Both the position numbers and the translations under genes were made by a program. Positions 17,768-26,087 of a DNA stretch of 64,000 bases are shown here, one piece after another. Under the pieces are notes generated by a model that saw only the letters and a program-made list of their open reading frames with translations, made no database searches and was not told where the DNA came from. How positions within the stretch are numbered: position 1 is the stretch's first letter; each line of letters opens with the position of its first letter. Source of the stretch: Candidatus Rifleibacteriota bacterium (GTDB taxonomy: Bacteria; Muiribacteriota; Ozemobacteria; Ozemobacterales; Ozemobacteraceae). The stretch is from positions 124,001 through 188,000 of the forward strand of contig JANJUX010000007.1 of assembly GCA_024710355.1 (NCBI GenBank). Direction: 5' to 3'.

Positions 17768-19222
17768 TTATTTTTCTGGCGGAATGGTCACGTCGATCGC
17801 TTCGGGCTTGCCGTTATCGAGTTTTTCGAGAGGCATGTCGAATTCTTTCTGGTTGCCGACCACGAGAATGCGCAGTGAATCGGGTTTGAGGTATTTGTTG
17901 GCGGCCGCGAGCACGTTTTCGGCGGTCGTGGCTTCGACCATTTCCTTCTGCTTGTTGAGAAAGTCTTTTGGCAGGCCGAAGAAATCATAATAGACGAGTC
18001 GTTCGATGACTTTCTGCTTTTCGTCGAAGTTAAAGACGAAAGAGTTCAGATATCGGTCTTTGGCGGCTTTAAGTTCGGCTTCGGTAGCCGGTTCTTTCTG
18101 AAAGCGTCTGATCTCGTCGATGATCATGCTGACGGCTTTGCCGGCGGTTTCGTTCTTGGTGGCCACATAGTTGTAGAACATACCGGGGTAAGACAGGTTG
18201 GCAGTATAAATGCCATAAACCTGGTAGCACAAACCGGCTTTCGAGCGCACCTGATTAAACAGACGGCTGCCGAAACCGACGCCTAGAATATTGTTCATTA
18301 CAATGCGGTGCGGATGGTCTTCGTCAAAGAGACGGCCGCCGACATGGCCGATATAGGCATTGGCCTGGCGGGCTTCGGGCAGATCGACGACGCCAACGCG
18401 TTTGTCAAAGCTGTAATCAACCTTGGGGAATTCGGGCAGTGCTTCTTTGCCCTTCTCCCAGTCGGCGAAATACTTTTTGACCAGAGCAAGAATTTCTTTG
18501 CGGCTGAAATCGCCCCAGATGGCCATCTGAACGTTTTCCGGGCGGTAGACTTTCTGATGAAAGGCTTTGAGGTCATCGCGGCTGATCGCTTTGAGGGTAG
18601 CGTATTCGGGGTGGCGGGCATAGACCGAAGCATTGCCGTAGATCATTTTTTCGAATTCGCGTTCGCCGATTGAATCTGGCTGGTCATTGCGCCGTGAAAT
18701 CATCGATTTGGCAGCGATCATCGTCTGTTCGAAGCGTGATTCTTCAAAGCGCGGTCGGCGCAGAATTTCGGCCATAACTTCGATGGCCAGCTCTTTTTTG
18801 GCGCTGAGCATCATCAGCTTGAGGTTACCGGAAATTATGTCGCTGCTGGTTTCAGCTGAGGCGCCGATTCCTTCGAGCAGTTCGTCGAGTTCGTCGGCGC
18901 TCCATTTTTCGGTGCCACCGGCGCGCAGCAGCTCGCCAACGAAGTTTGCCAGGCCGATTTTTTCGGCCGGTTCGAGGTAAGAACCGCCATGGATGCGCAC
19001 AGAGGCCTCAATAAGAGGCAGTGAATGGTCTTCGAGCAGGTAGAGGCGCATGCCGTTTTCGAGTTTGACTTCTTCGATATCAGGCAGTTCGATCGGGCCA
19101 AGCGCCGGAAAAGTCAGAGCATCGAGGTCGATGGCCGAAGCCGGAACAAAGCCGGCAAAGATTGCGAAAACCAGGAAAAAGGTAATCAGAAAGCGGCGAA
19201 AATTGCGGTTAATCATTTGCAA
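17768..19222 (-). CDS. M16 peptidase-like protein, inactive subunit
   Basis: 484 residues with a signal peptide or anchor (1-31, FVPASAID). The M16 fold is clear: VKLENGMRLYLLEDHSLPL at the start, GLCYQVYGIYTANLSYPG in the C-terminal half. The zinc motif is lost: where active members have HxxEH, this reads GLANFVGELLR (H, E and H replaced by N, G and E). Such non-catalytic partners form heterodimers with an active subunit. The adjacent upstream gene is that active partner and overlaps it by 10 bp. Extracytoplasmic location is inferred from the signal sequence. Confidence 0.9.
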   Translation of the reverse strand: MQMINRNFRRFLITFFLVFAIFAGFVPASAIDLDALTFPALGPIELPDIEEVKLENGMRLYLLEDHSLPLIEASVRIHGGSYLEPAEKIGLANFVGELLRAGGTEKWSADELDELLEGIGASAETSSDIISGNLKLMMLSAKKELAIEVMAEILRRPRFEESRFEQTMIAAKSMISRRNDQPDSIGEREFEKMIYGNASVYARHPEYATLKAISRDDLKAFHQKVYRPENVQMAIWGDFSRKEILALVKKYFADWEKGKEALPEFPKVDYSFDKRVGVVDLPEARQANAYIGHVGGRLFDEDHPHRIVMNNILGVGFGSRLFNQVRSKAGLCYQVYGIYTANLSYPGMFYNYVATKNETAGKAVSMIIDEIRRFQKEPATEAELKAAKDRYLNSFVFNFDEKQKVIERLVYYDFFGLPKDFLNKQKEMVEATTAENVLAAANKYLKPDSLRILVVGNQKEFDMPLEKLDNGKPEAIDVTIPPEK

Positions 19223-20769
19223 CCCTCCTGGCAGGTTTCTTCTTTGGCCACAGCCTGTTCAACGATGGTGTCCATGGTGGCGACGGTGCGGTTGCGTTCG
19301 ACGAAATACTTCTGGGCGACGCGCTGAACATCCTGGGGAGTCACGGCGTTGATGCGGTCGAGTTCTTTAAACAGGGCCCGCCAGTCGCCCCAGAGCTGGT
19401 TATAGCTTGCCAGCTGTTCGGCCATGCCCATGTTGCTGCGCAGGCCAGCGATAAAGCGTGCCATGGCGCGGGCTTTGACCTTGTCGAGGTCGTCGTTGCC
19501 GAGCAGTTCATTTTTCAGCTTTTCAAGCTCTTCATAAATGACTTTTTCGCATTCGATATTTGTCTTGCCCTGAGCCGGGTAAGCGAAAACAACGGCCAGT
19601 GAAGGATATTTGTTGCCGGGCCAGCCGCTGAAGGCGCTTACTGAAACAGCATTCTTCATGTCTCTGACCATGCGGCGGTGCAGGCGCGAGGTGCGACCCT
19701 GACCGAGAATGTCGATGAAAGCCTGAATGGCGGGTGAATCTGCGTGGGTTTCTTCGGGAATATGCCAGCCAATCATCATTGCCGGCTGGGCGCGGTCCTG
19801 AATGCTGACCCGGCGTTCGCCGGTCTGCTCAGGCTCGACGGTTGCAACACGCGAGGGCAGGGGGCGTGCCGGAATGCGGCCCCAGTATTTATTCGCCAGT
19901 TCGATTGCCTGCGCAGGTTTAACATCGCCGACAATTGCGACAACCAGGTTGCCGGGTGAATAGTAGCGATCAAAAAACGCCTGCGCCGCTTCACGCGAAT
20001 AGTTCTGAATGTCTGACATGTAACCGATCAACGGGTTGCGGTATGGGTGGGCTTTGAAGGCGGTGCAGATGAATTCTTCGACCAGCTTGCCGATCGGGCG
20101 GTTTTCGACGGTCATGCGGCGCTCTTCGGCCACAACCTGGCGTTCACGATACATTTCACGCAATCTGGGCTTGAGAAAGCGCTCTGATTCCATAGCCATC
20201 CAGAATTCGATCTTGTTCGAAGGCAGGCTGACGACATAGGCGGTCTGGTCGCGTGAAGTCCAGGCGTTCAGCTCCGAGCCGCCTTCCTTCTGCAGGCGAT
20301 TGGCAAATTCATTGGGAACGACGAGCTCATAGGCTTCGGCAATGGCTTTTTCAAATTCGACCGTCAGAGAAGCGATAAGCTTCTCGTTGGTGAGGCGCCC
20401 CTTGAGGCGTTCTGCTCTGATCTGCTTGAAAATGGCATCTTCTTTGGCCATTTTCAGAAATTCTTTGGCGCTGTCTTTGGTACCGATGGTCTCGGTTCCT
20501 TTGAACGCCATATGTTCGAACATGTGGGCGAGGCCTGTGTATTCTTTCGGGTCATCCGAGCCACCGACGTTGGCCCAGGTCACGAACGAAATGACCGGCG
20601 CATCGTGGCGCGGCATGATGATCAGTTTGAGGCCGTTGGCCAGAGTGGTTTCAACGACTGACTTTTCGAGCGGCGAAAAGTCGAAGGCGGTTGACGCGAA
20701 GCCGAGAAATGGCACGAATGCCAGCAATACCGCAGCAAAAACCGCGGCGCGGAATCTGGATGACTGCAT
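19213..20769 (-). CDS. M16 family zinc peptidase, catalytic subunit
   Basis: 518 residues, signal peptide about 1-26 (GFASTAFD). The inverted zinc motif HMFEH is at residues 82-86 in GLAHMFEHMAFKG, so His82, Glu85 (catalytic base) and His86 are present, followed by the second-domain pattern (RIPARPLPSRVAT, FAYPAQGKTNIE). Degrades or processes peptides, probably outside the cytoplasm. It overlaps the inactive partner gene and lies 20 bp downstream of the TPR gene, so the three are one operon. Confidence 0.93.
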   Translation of the reverse strand: MQSSRFRAAVFAAVLLAFVPFLGFASTAFDFSPLEKSVVETTLANGLKLIIMPRHDAPVISFVTWANVGGSDDPKEYTGLAHMFEHMAFKGTETIGTKDSAKEFLKMAKEDAIFKQIRAERLKGRLTNEKLIASLTVEFEKAIAEAYELVVPNEFANRLQKEGGSELNAWTSRDQTAYVVSLPSNKIEFWMAMESERFLKPRLREMYRERQVVAEERRMTVENRPIGKLVEEFICTAFKAHPYRNPLIGYMSDIQNYSREAAQAFFDRYYSPGNLVVAIVGDVKPAQAIELANKYWGRIPARPLPSRVATVEPEQTGERRVSIQDRAQPAMMIGWHIPEETHADSPAIQAFIDILGQGRTSRLHRRMVRDMKNAVSVSAFSGWPGNKYPSLAVVFAYPAQGKTNIECEKVIYEELEKLKNELLGNDDLDKVKARAMARFIAGLRSNMGMAEQLASYNQLWGDWRALFKELDRINAVTPQDVQRVAQKYFVERNRTVATMDTIVEQAVAKEETCQEGCK

Positions 20770-20789
20770 CTGTTGCTCCTGTTTTGATT

Positions 20790-21749
20790 TCAGTATCTGC
20801 CGCTGAGCTTTTCGCGTGCTTTGGCTGCAGCTGCAGAATACGGGTATATTTGTGTAACCCGATAATAATAACTCCTGGAGCTGCTATAGTCACCTGAAAT
20901 TTCAAAACATTCGCCTGCCTGGAAAAGGGCTTCGGAAGCTTTCGGGCTCTGCGGATACCGCTGCTGATAACCGGCAAAGTGCCCGGCCGCTTCGAAAAGA
21001 TGATTACGGTTTGCGTAGTTGATGCGGCCAAAGGCTTTTTCTGTCTCTGCCAGCGTGTAAAGCGCCTCGGCATAATAATCAGAGGCTGGCCAGAGTCTGA
21101 GAAAGTTAGCAAAAAGCATGATTGCCTGCTGGTGGTTCTTCTGTTCCGCTCTGATTTTTGCCCGCCAGAAATCGGCATCATCGGCATACTGCGAGCCTGG
21201 GTATTGTTTCACCAGCTGGTCGAAATAAATGTAGGCGCTGTTAAAATTGCCGGCCGCATATTTGCTGTGGCCGTAATTGTAAAGGTTGTAATCACTGATT
21301 GCGCCAGGATTCGAAGGGGTTGTCGGAGTTCCGGGGTTGCCGGGATATCCGGGGTTGCCACTGTTGCCACTGTTGCCGGGGTAGCCATTATTGCCGCCGG
21401 TGCCCGGGTAGACGGGGCCGTTATTGCCACTGCCGTTCGAGGTTCCCGGGTATGCCGGATTGCTGATATTGCCAGGGTTTGCAATGGTGCCAGGATAAGC
21501 GGGGTGGTTGATAATGCCGGTATTCGAATTTGAGCCAGGGTAAAATGGCGTCGACATGCCGGGGTATTGATTGCCCCTGAAAAGTGGCGGTATGACAATC
21601 TGTTCTGCCAGTGCCGGGTTGCCGGCAGAAACAAGTGTCACCACTAGCAGGACCAATGAAAGCCAGGTAAATAAAGCTGAAAACTTATAGGCCGGTTGGC
21701 TGCAACGGCTGCCCTTTATTGATTCATTTGTTGATAAATGACTTTGCAT
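20790..21749 (-). CDS. TPR outer-envelope protein with Pro/Gly/Asn repeat region
   Basis: 319 residues from the ATG at 21749, set by GGAGG eight bases upstream; a longer start at 21788 is unlikely. A membrane anchor or signal sequence (about 26-46), a repeat region of NPAYPGT/NPG-type units (about 60-140), and then TPR-like helices as in BamD/YbgF (YNYGHSKYAAGNFNSAYIYF, GRINYANRNHLFEAAGHF). Such proteins scaffold envelope complexes. It is the first gene of the M16 operon and may be the docking factor for the peptidase pair (inference). Confidence 0.75.
   Translation of the reverse strand: MQSHLSTNESIKGSRCSQPAYKFSALFTWLSLVLLVVTLVSAGNPALAEQIVIPPLFRGNQYPGMSTPFYPGSNSNTGIINHPAYPGTIANPGNISNPAYPGTSNGSGNNGPVYPGTGGNNGYPGNSGNSGNPGYPGNPGTPTTPSNPGAISDYNLYNYGHSKYAAGNFNSAYIYFDQLVKQYPGSQYADDADFWRAKIRAEQKNHQQAIMLFANFLRLWPASDYYAEALYTLAETEKAFGRINYANRNHLFEAAGHFAGYQQRYPQSPKASEALFQAGECFEISGDYSSSRSYYYRVTQIYPYSAAAAKAREKLSGRY
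21300..21560 (-). repeat. Degenerate tandem repeat coding PG/NP-rich units
   Basis: Inside the TPR gene, about 260 bp repeat the theme CCNGGNNNNNCCNGG, encoding YPGT/NPG/NSGN units of 6-10 residues. The units are not identical and the frame is kept, so slippage could vary the length of this linker. Confidence 0.6.
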
Positions 21750-21835
21750 AAGCTGAAACCTCCATGTTTCATCGCCGGCCATGAACAATTGCGGAGCTGC
21801 GACTGCCTTTTCCGCATGTATGACCGGCTTTAAGC

Positions 21836-21852
21836 AAGCAAATTCTGTTCCA
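21836..21852 (-). promoter_or_regulatory. Probable sigma-54 (-24/-12) promoter of the TPR-M16 operon
   Basis: Minus-strand TGGAACAGAATTTGCTT has GG and GC elements at the required spacing (GG-N10-GC) with TTTGCT at -12. It differs from TGGCACG-N4-TTGCW at two of the -24 positions. The predicted start is near 21826, giving an untranslated leader of about 75 nt before the ATG at 21749. Confidence 0.55.
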
Positions 21853-21977
21853 TTGGCAGAAAGGCGGTCGAATGTGATAAAATTGAAAAAAATAAAAAAA
21901 ATAGCTGAAAAATCAGCGATTTGTGCCGAAAAAGTACCAGAGGCTGCTTCAGCTAAAAACTATCTGCAGGAAACCCT

Positions 21978-22964
21978 ATGAAAAAAATATTGCTACCCGT
22001 CCTGTTGGGTCTGATATGTGCGCCGCTCAGCGCCGACCCCGACCTGCAGGAATTCGTCAGGGACCTCGGTTATCGCGACGAATACATTTCTGAACATCTG
22101 CCGGCGCCGAAGGCGCGCCCCAAAATTGCGCCGAAAAAGCAACAGCCGGTGCATGCCGCGCCACAGCGTGATCTGATGCAGCCCGAAGACCTGCTGCATC
22201 CGAGAGTGTTTCAGAAGGGTGAGTCGGCAGCGATGATTCCCGTGCTGATGCGACTGCACCGCGCCAACCCGACCTCAGATAAAATTACCCGCAAGCTCGC
22301 CGTCACCTGTCTTAAGAACGGTCAGCACCGCGAAGCCCTCTACTGGTATACTCAAACTTACCAGAGGGACCGTTCGGATTTTGAATCGCTCTGGAACATG
22401 GCTTCATTGTCATACAGCCTCGGCGAAACAGCTCTGACCAAAAAATACCTTGAAGAATATGCCAGATTGGACCCAAACAGTGCCTGGGGTCGCATGGCCC
22501 GTGAATTTATCGCCGGTCGCTTCTCAGGGGCAGACCTTGGCGATGGTTTTCAAAAAGGCTTTGGCCGCGTCGGTGAGCCTGCAGGTGGTGTCGGCGGCAA
22601 AACAGCTGCTGCTGCGCCCGCTGTTTCAGGCAAATCGGCTGAAACCGGCGACGGCATTCTTGTCGTCGAGGGAAAACGCTATGATGTAGAATCATTCGTC
22701 AGTTTTTACGATGAAAATACAGAAATCGAAAAACCGACGAAGTTGAACGACACGCTGAAAGGGAAGTCCGGGACCAGATCATCTGACAAAAAGGCAGGTA
22801 AGAAACTATCACTTGAAAAAGCCGTAGTTGCCGACAAGGTCGAAACCGGCGCCAAGGCGCCACCGGCTGTCGAAGCCCCCAACAATGCTGCACCCATCGA
22901 AAGTGCTGAATTGAAGGCGACGGCACCGCCTCTAACCCCACCAGTAGCTTCAGAATCTAAGTGA
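21978..22964 (+). CDS. Secreted TPR-like protein
   Basis: 328 residues: signal peptide 1-19 (CAPLSADP), a Pro/Lys-rich stretch, then helical repeats (LMRLHRANPTSDKITRKL, ALYWYTQTYQRDRSDF, LWNMASLSYSLGETAL, TKKYLEEYARLDPNS) that read as about three tetratricopeptide units. The C-terminal 130 residues are Ala/Lys/Pro-rich and presumably flexible. RBS AGGAAA is 5-6 bases before the ATG. It is divergent from the TPR-M16 operon. Function unknown beyond binding or scaffolding. Confidence 0.7.
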   Translation: MKKILLPVLLGLICAPLSADPDLQEFVRDLGYRDEYISEHLPAPKARPKIAPKKQQPVHAAPQRDLMQPEDLLHPRVFQKGESAAMIPVLMRLHRANPTSDKITRKLAVTCLKNGQHREALYWYTQTYQRDRSDFESLWNMASLSYSLGETALTKKYLEEYARLDPNSAWGRMAREFIAGRFSGADLGDGFQKGFGRVGEPAGGVGGKTAAAAPAVSGKSAETGDGILVVEGKRYDVESFVSFYDENTEIEKPTKLNDTLKGKSGTRSSDKKAGKKLSLEKAVVADKVETGAKAPPAVEAPNNAAPIESAELKATAPPLTPPVASESK

Positions 22965-22970
22965 TTTACC

Positions 22971-23001
22971 AGCAACCGCAGGCCGAGGACCTGCGGTTGC
23001 T
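22971..23001 (+). terminator. Inverted repeat after the TPR-like gene
   Basis: A perfect 12-bp stem AGCAACCGCAGG/CCTGCGGTTGCT with a 7-base loop begins 6 bp after the stop at 22964. The T run that follows is short (GCTTT), so termination may be partly stem-dependent. Confidence 0.6.
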
Positions 23002-23078
23002 GCTTTAACCCGACTTGTAGGCCGCGCCGGACGAATCGGTATAAAAATTCAATGCGCTCTTATATAGTATTTTATTTT

Positions 23079-23639
23079 TCAGGGCGTCAGATAAAGAAGG
23101 CCGCAACCGAGTTCTGCCGCCCGGCCGATTGGTTTCTGGCGGATTTTGTCGAGAGCGTCGCGGTTTAAGACTTTGAGAGTGCCCTTGATTGTGACCGTCT
23201 GCTGCTGCCTGTCTTTGCCGTTTTCCTGGTAATAGATGCAGTTGTTGGGGCCGAAGCCGTAATCGATGATCGTGGCTGTTTTGCCAAGCTGCTTCTTTAG
23301 CCAGCCGATTATCGCCGTTTCGTCAATTTCGTCAGCCGGCATGATTTCAGTCGGCGGTACGGCAAAAATCGCAAAATCGAGGGTTTCGGCGACCAGTGGC
23401 AGATTTTCGAGCTCTATCGTTTCGATGAGCTGGCACTCGGGCATCATCTTCATCATCGGTCGCACCTCCGAATAAACCAGCATCTGCACCACGACGCCGA
23501 TTTTATACCATTCGAGGCGATAGAAAAACCTCCCGCGCTGCGGCGCGGGAAGGTGCTCGAAGTGACTCGCAATCGCCGTGTTAATTTCCGGCGGGTTGTA
23601 GATTTTCTGCCGGTTCAGCAGAAACTTGCTCTGATACAT
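23079..23639 (-). CDS. Solitary Cas6e (CasE/Cse3)-like RAMP protein
   Basis: 186 residues that match the type I-E crRNA-processing endonuclease family along the length. The N-terminus MYQSKFLLNR matches MYxSK of E. coli Cas6e. RGRFFYRLEWYK and VVVQMLVYSE follow the RDFLYRVE/VLxQS blocks. TIKGTLKVLNRDALDKI then GRAAELGCGLLYL matches the C-terminal glycine-rich loop (GIGPAKSMGCGLLSL in E. coli). At the position of the catalytic His20 of E. coli Cas6e this protein has Asn20 (EINTA); His26 and His29 are nearby. No other cas gene or array is in the window. It is the last gene of a five-gene operon, with a 3-bp gap from its neighbour. RNA binding without cleavage, or with altered cleavage, is inference. 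Confidence 0.75.
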   Translation of the reverse strand: MYQSKFLLNRQKIYNPPEINTAIASHFEHLPAPQRGRFFYRLEWYKIGVVVQMLVYSEVRPMMKMMPECQLIETIELENLPLVAETLDFAIFAVPPTEIMPADEIDETAIIGWLKKQLGKTATIIDYGFGPNNCIYYQENGKDRQQQTVTIKGTLKVLNRDALDKIRQKPIGRAAELGCGLLYLTP

Positions 23640-23642
23640 GGC

Positions 23643-24737
23643 TCAGATGATTGAAGCGTCGGTTTCCCGTTCGACTGAAGTCTGGCCGTCGAAATCGACC
23701 GGCCGGGTCTTTGATTCTTTCTTCTCGGCCTTTTCACGTTTGCCCTTGAAGAAGTAGTAGGCCATTATCGCAAGCGGCACGAAGTAGAACCAGAAGAAGA
23801 AGTTCCAGGGATTTTCGATGCCCGGGGGAGTATCCTGTGGCGCCCATCTGAAGCGGTCGAGATTATAGAGAATGGCTATGATCGATGACCAGACGAAAAG
23901 GAAGTTTGGAATCGCTTCAGCAGCGCTCATCAGGCCCATGCCATTGGTGCGGTCTTTGGTGAACGGGTAAAACAGATTGTTTCCCATGAATCCTGTTGAA
24001 TCTTCGATGATGTGAACCATCGAGCCGAAGAGAATGATCAGCGGGTAGAGCAGCCAGCGTGGAATCGTGTAAAGCTCCGGATGTGGGCCTGCCGGCACGG
24101 TGAAGTAGGTGAAGATGCCGACAATAAGAGCGATGAGCAGGCCAAGGGTGAAGCTGTGCGACCAGGTGCGGTGCCAGGGCAGAAAGACGATTTCGACCTT
24201 GCCGGTCGGCCTTTTTACGAATTCAAAGCAGGGGCCGGTCATGATCGCGATCTGCGACTTTTTATCGAACTGCTGAAAGAATTCGCAATCGACCTTAACG
24301 CGTGCATTGGCTCTGACTGGATCTTTCAGCTCGGTGCCTTCGAACGGAATCTGGCCGGTATCGACTTCGGGGCCGATTTCGACGACCACTTCACTGGTGG
24401 CCGAATCGAAGCCGAGCGTGTAGCTGCGCCAGCGGTTCGAGGCGAGTTGCATGGTATGCAGCTGTACGGTGCCGCGGCCCTCGGCGATTGCCTTTCTGAT
24501 AGCGTTGGCAACGCCTTCGGCGATGACTCTGGCGTCGAGATTGTCGGGATCGGGCCTGATTTCGAAGTCAGACTTGTGAAAGTAACGGGCGAATTTGAAA
24601 TCGAGGGTATCGGGCATGATGCCGAAGATACCACCGAGGCAGAGAATAAAAGACTGTTCCTGGGAGGCCATGTGAACAGCCTGCGGAAAGAAGCTTGCTA
24701 CGGCGATGCCGGAAATGAAATGTGTAAAGCCTTTCAT
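23643..24737 (-). CDS. YdjM/DUF457-like membrane-bound putative metal-dependent hydrolase
   Basis: 364 residues. N-terminus MKGFTHFISGIAVASFFP with a GGIFGIMPDTLDFKF block matches the LexA-regulated YdjM/YbcI family, whose conserved His and Asp residues suggest metal binding. HRTWSHSFTLGLLIALI and MVHIIEDSTGF supply more conserved His. An insertion of about 130 beta-rich residues (40-175) lies between the first and second membrane blocks, which is larger than in YdjM. At least five membrane segments. It starts 1 bp after the permease-like gene stop and is followed by the Cas6e-like gene. The biochemical activity is not established for the family. Confidence 0.7.
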   Translation of the reverse strand: MKGFTHFISGIAVASFFPQAVHMASQEQSFILCLGGIFGIMPDTLDFKFARYFHKSDFEIRPDPDNLDARVIAEGVANAIRKAIAEGRGTVQLHTMQLASNRWRSYTLGFDSATSEVVVEIGPEVDTGQIPFEGTELKDPVRANARVKVDCEFFQQFDKKSQIAIMTGPCFEFVKRPTGKVEIVFLPWHRTWSHSFTLGLLIALIVGIFTYFTVPAGPHPELYTIPRWLLYPLIILFGSMVHIIEDSTGFMGNNLFYPFTKDRTNGMGLMSAAEAIPNFLFVWSSIIAILYNLDRFRWAPQDTPPGIENPWNFFFWFYFVPLAIMAYYFFKGKREKAEKKESKTRPVDFDGQTSVERETDASII

Positions 24738-24738
24738 A

Positions 24739-26085
24739 TCATATTAACCCCAGAAATCTTAATACGTCGTTTCCGTAACCTGCCATATTGAGACAGACCG
24801 GAAGCAGCAGAACGCCCATGAGGTTCATTCTGCGCGCCTGAAACATTACGGGCAACAGACCAATACCTGTGGCAACGGCCATGATTGCCATGCCGCCCCA
24901 GCCGGTAAAACTGTAGACCCCGGGAATTACAAGAATGAGAGCAATTACCGAAACCCAGTGATAAGGGATCTTTTCGACCATTTTGATGCACAGCTTTGTG
25001 AACGGCATAAGCATTAGAAACGAGATGCCGGCAGAGAAAAGCATCAAAGCAACAAACAGAGCGTATTCTTTCATTGTCAGAACCGAAACGACCGGAGTGA
25101 CGATCCAGGCCAGACCGCCACGGGTAAGACTCAGGCCGGGTATGAAGAACAGCAGAAATGAACCGACGTAATAGACGGTTTTGCAGGTGCCATAAGACAT
25201 GACGAACAGTCGCCCGTCGCGCTGAGCCGTTGCGTGCCCGGCCATCAGACCGCCGACGCCGGCGGTTACGATCGGCACGAAAGCGGCAAAGAAGCCGCCG
25301 AGAAAGCCGCCGAAAGTGCCGCGCACCACGAGTTCCCAGTCGAGTTCCATCGATGGTGATTCGTGCTGTTTCGGAATCGAGCCGATATTGATGATGTTGG
25401 TGATCAGCCACGGAATCGCGAAAAGGCCGACAAATACGGGGGTGATGCTCTGGAAGGCGAAATCTACCGGCACCATGGTCTTGGCCATGACGATAAAGCC
25501 GAGCAGCCCTGAGAGCAGGAAGGTTATCAGGCCCACGCCCAGAAATTTCCAGCCTTCGAGAAAATTGGCCCAGCAGCTGTCTGACTGACTGATGCCCTTT
25601 GGCCACTCAGAAAGAACGGCGTACGAGATGACCGCGCCGATGATCCAGAACATGTGCGGGCTGGTGATCGTTTTGAGACCGGGCAGAAACAGCAGAAACA
25701 GCGGCGCCATGACCGCCAGAGCGATGATGCCGCCGAGGGCGCCGACGCCGGTGAGAATGACCGATTCGTAGCCTCTGCCTTTGGCGAGCCAGTCGGCGCT
25801 CGGCAGAATGTAATACGACAGACTCTCGTCACCGGGTCCGAAGTAGGTCGCCGGAACTGTGTTGAGTATCGAATAGCCGACAATCATGCCGATGCACAGT
25901 GATACGAGCTGCATTGGCGCCATGGTGGCCTCGAATTTGAGAATCACGAGCAGAAAGATGCCGATGACGTTGTAGATGTGCAGCGCTGGCAGAAACGAGA
26001 TCAGGCACGAGAACAGCACGCCGATGGTGCAGAAGTAAAGAAGGTCAAGGTATTCCGGATGCAGAAGGTGTTCCAGAAATGCCAT
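24739..26085 (-). CDS. TctA/DUF112-like polytopic membrane protein
   Basis: 448 residues, about 11-12 hydrophobic segments. Signatures such as FLPALHIYNV near the start, FGPGDESLSYYILP, LAKGRGYESVILTGVGALGG and CKTVYYVGSFLLFFIPGL resemble the TctA (tripartite tricarboxylate permease) fold and its DUF112/archaeal relatives. No TctB or TctC gene is nearby, so a classical substrate-binding-protein-dependent transporter is unlikely. AGGAGG lies 9 bases before the ATG, inside the stop region of the OB-fold gene. The cargo is unknown. Confidence 0.7.
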   Translation of the reverse strand: MAFLEHLLHPEYLDLLYFCTIGVLFSCLISFLPALHIYNVIGIFLLVILKFEATMAPMQLVSLCIGMIVGYSILNTVPATYFGPGDESLSYYILPSADWLAKGRGYESVILTGVGALGGIIALAVMAPLFLLFLPGLKTITSPHMFWIIGAVISYAVLSEWPKGISQSDSCWANFLEGWKFLGVGLITFLLSGLLGFIVMAKTMVPVDFAFQSITPVFVGLFAIPWLITNIINIGSIPKQHESPSMELDWELVVRGTFGGFLGGFFAAFVPIVTAGVGGLMAGHATAQRDGRLFVMSYGTCKTVYYVGSFLLFFIPGLSLTRGGLAWIVTPVVSVLTMKEYALFVALMLFSAGISFLMLMPFTKLCIKMVEKIPYHWVSVIALILVIPGVYSFTGWGGMAIMAVATGIGLLPVMFQARRMNLMGVLLLPVCLNMAGYGNDVLRFLGLI

Positions 26086-26087
26086 GC

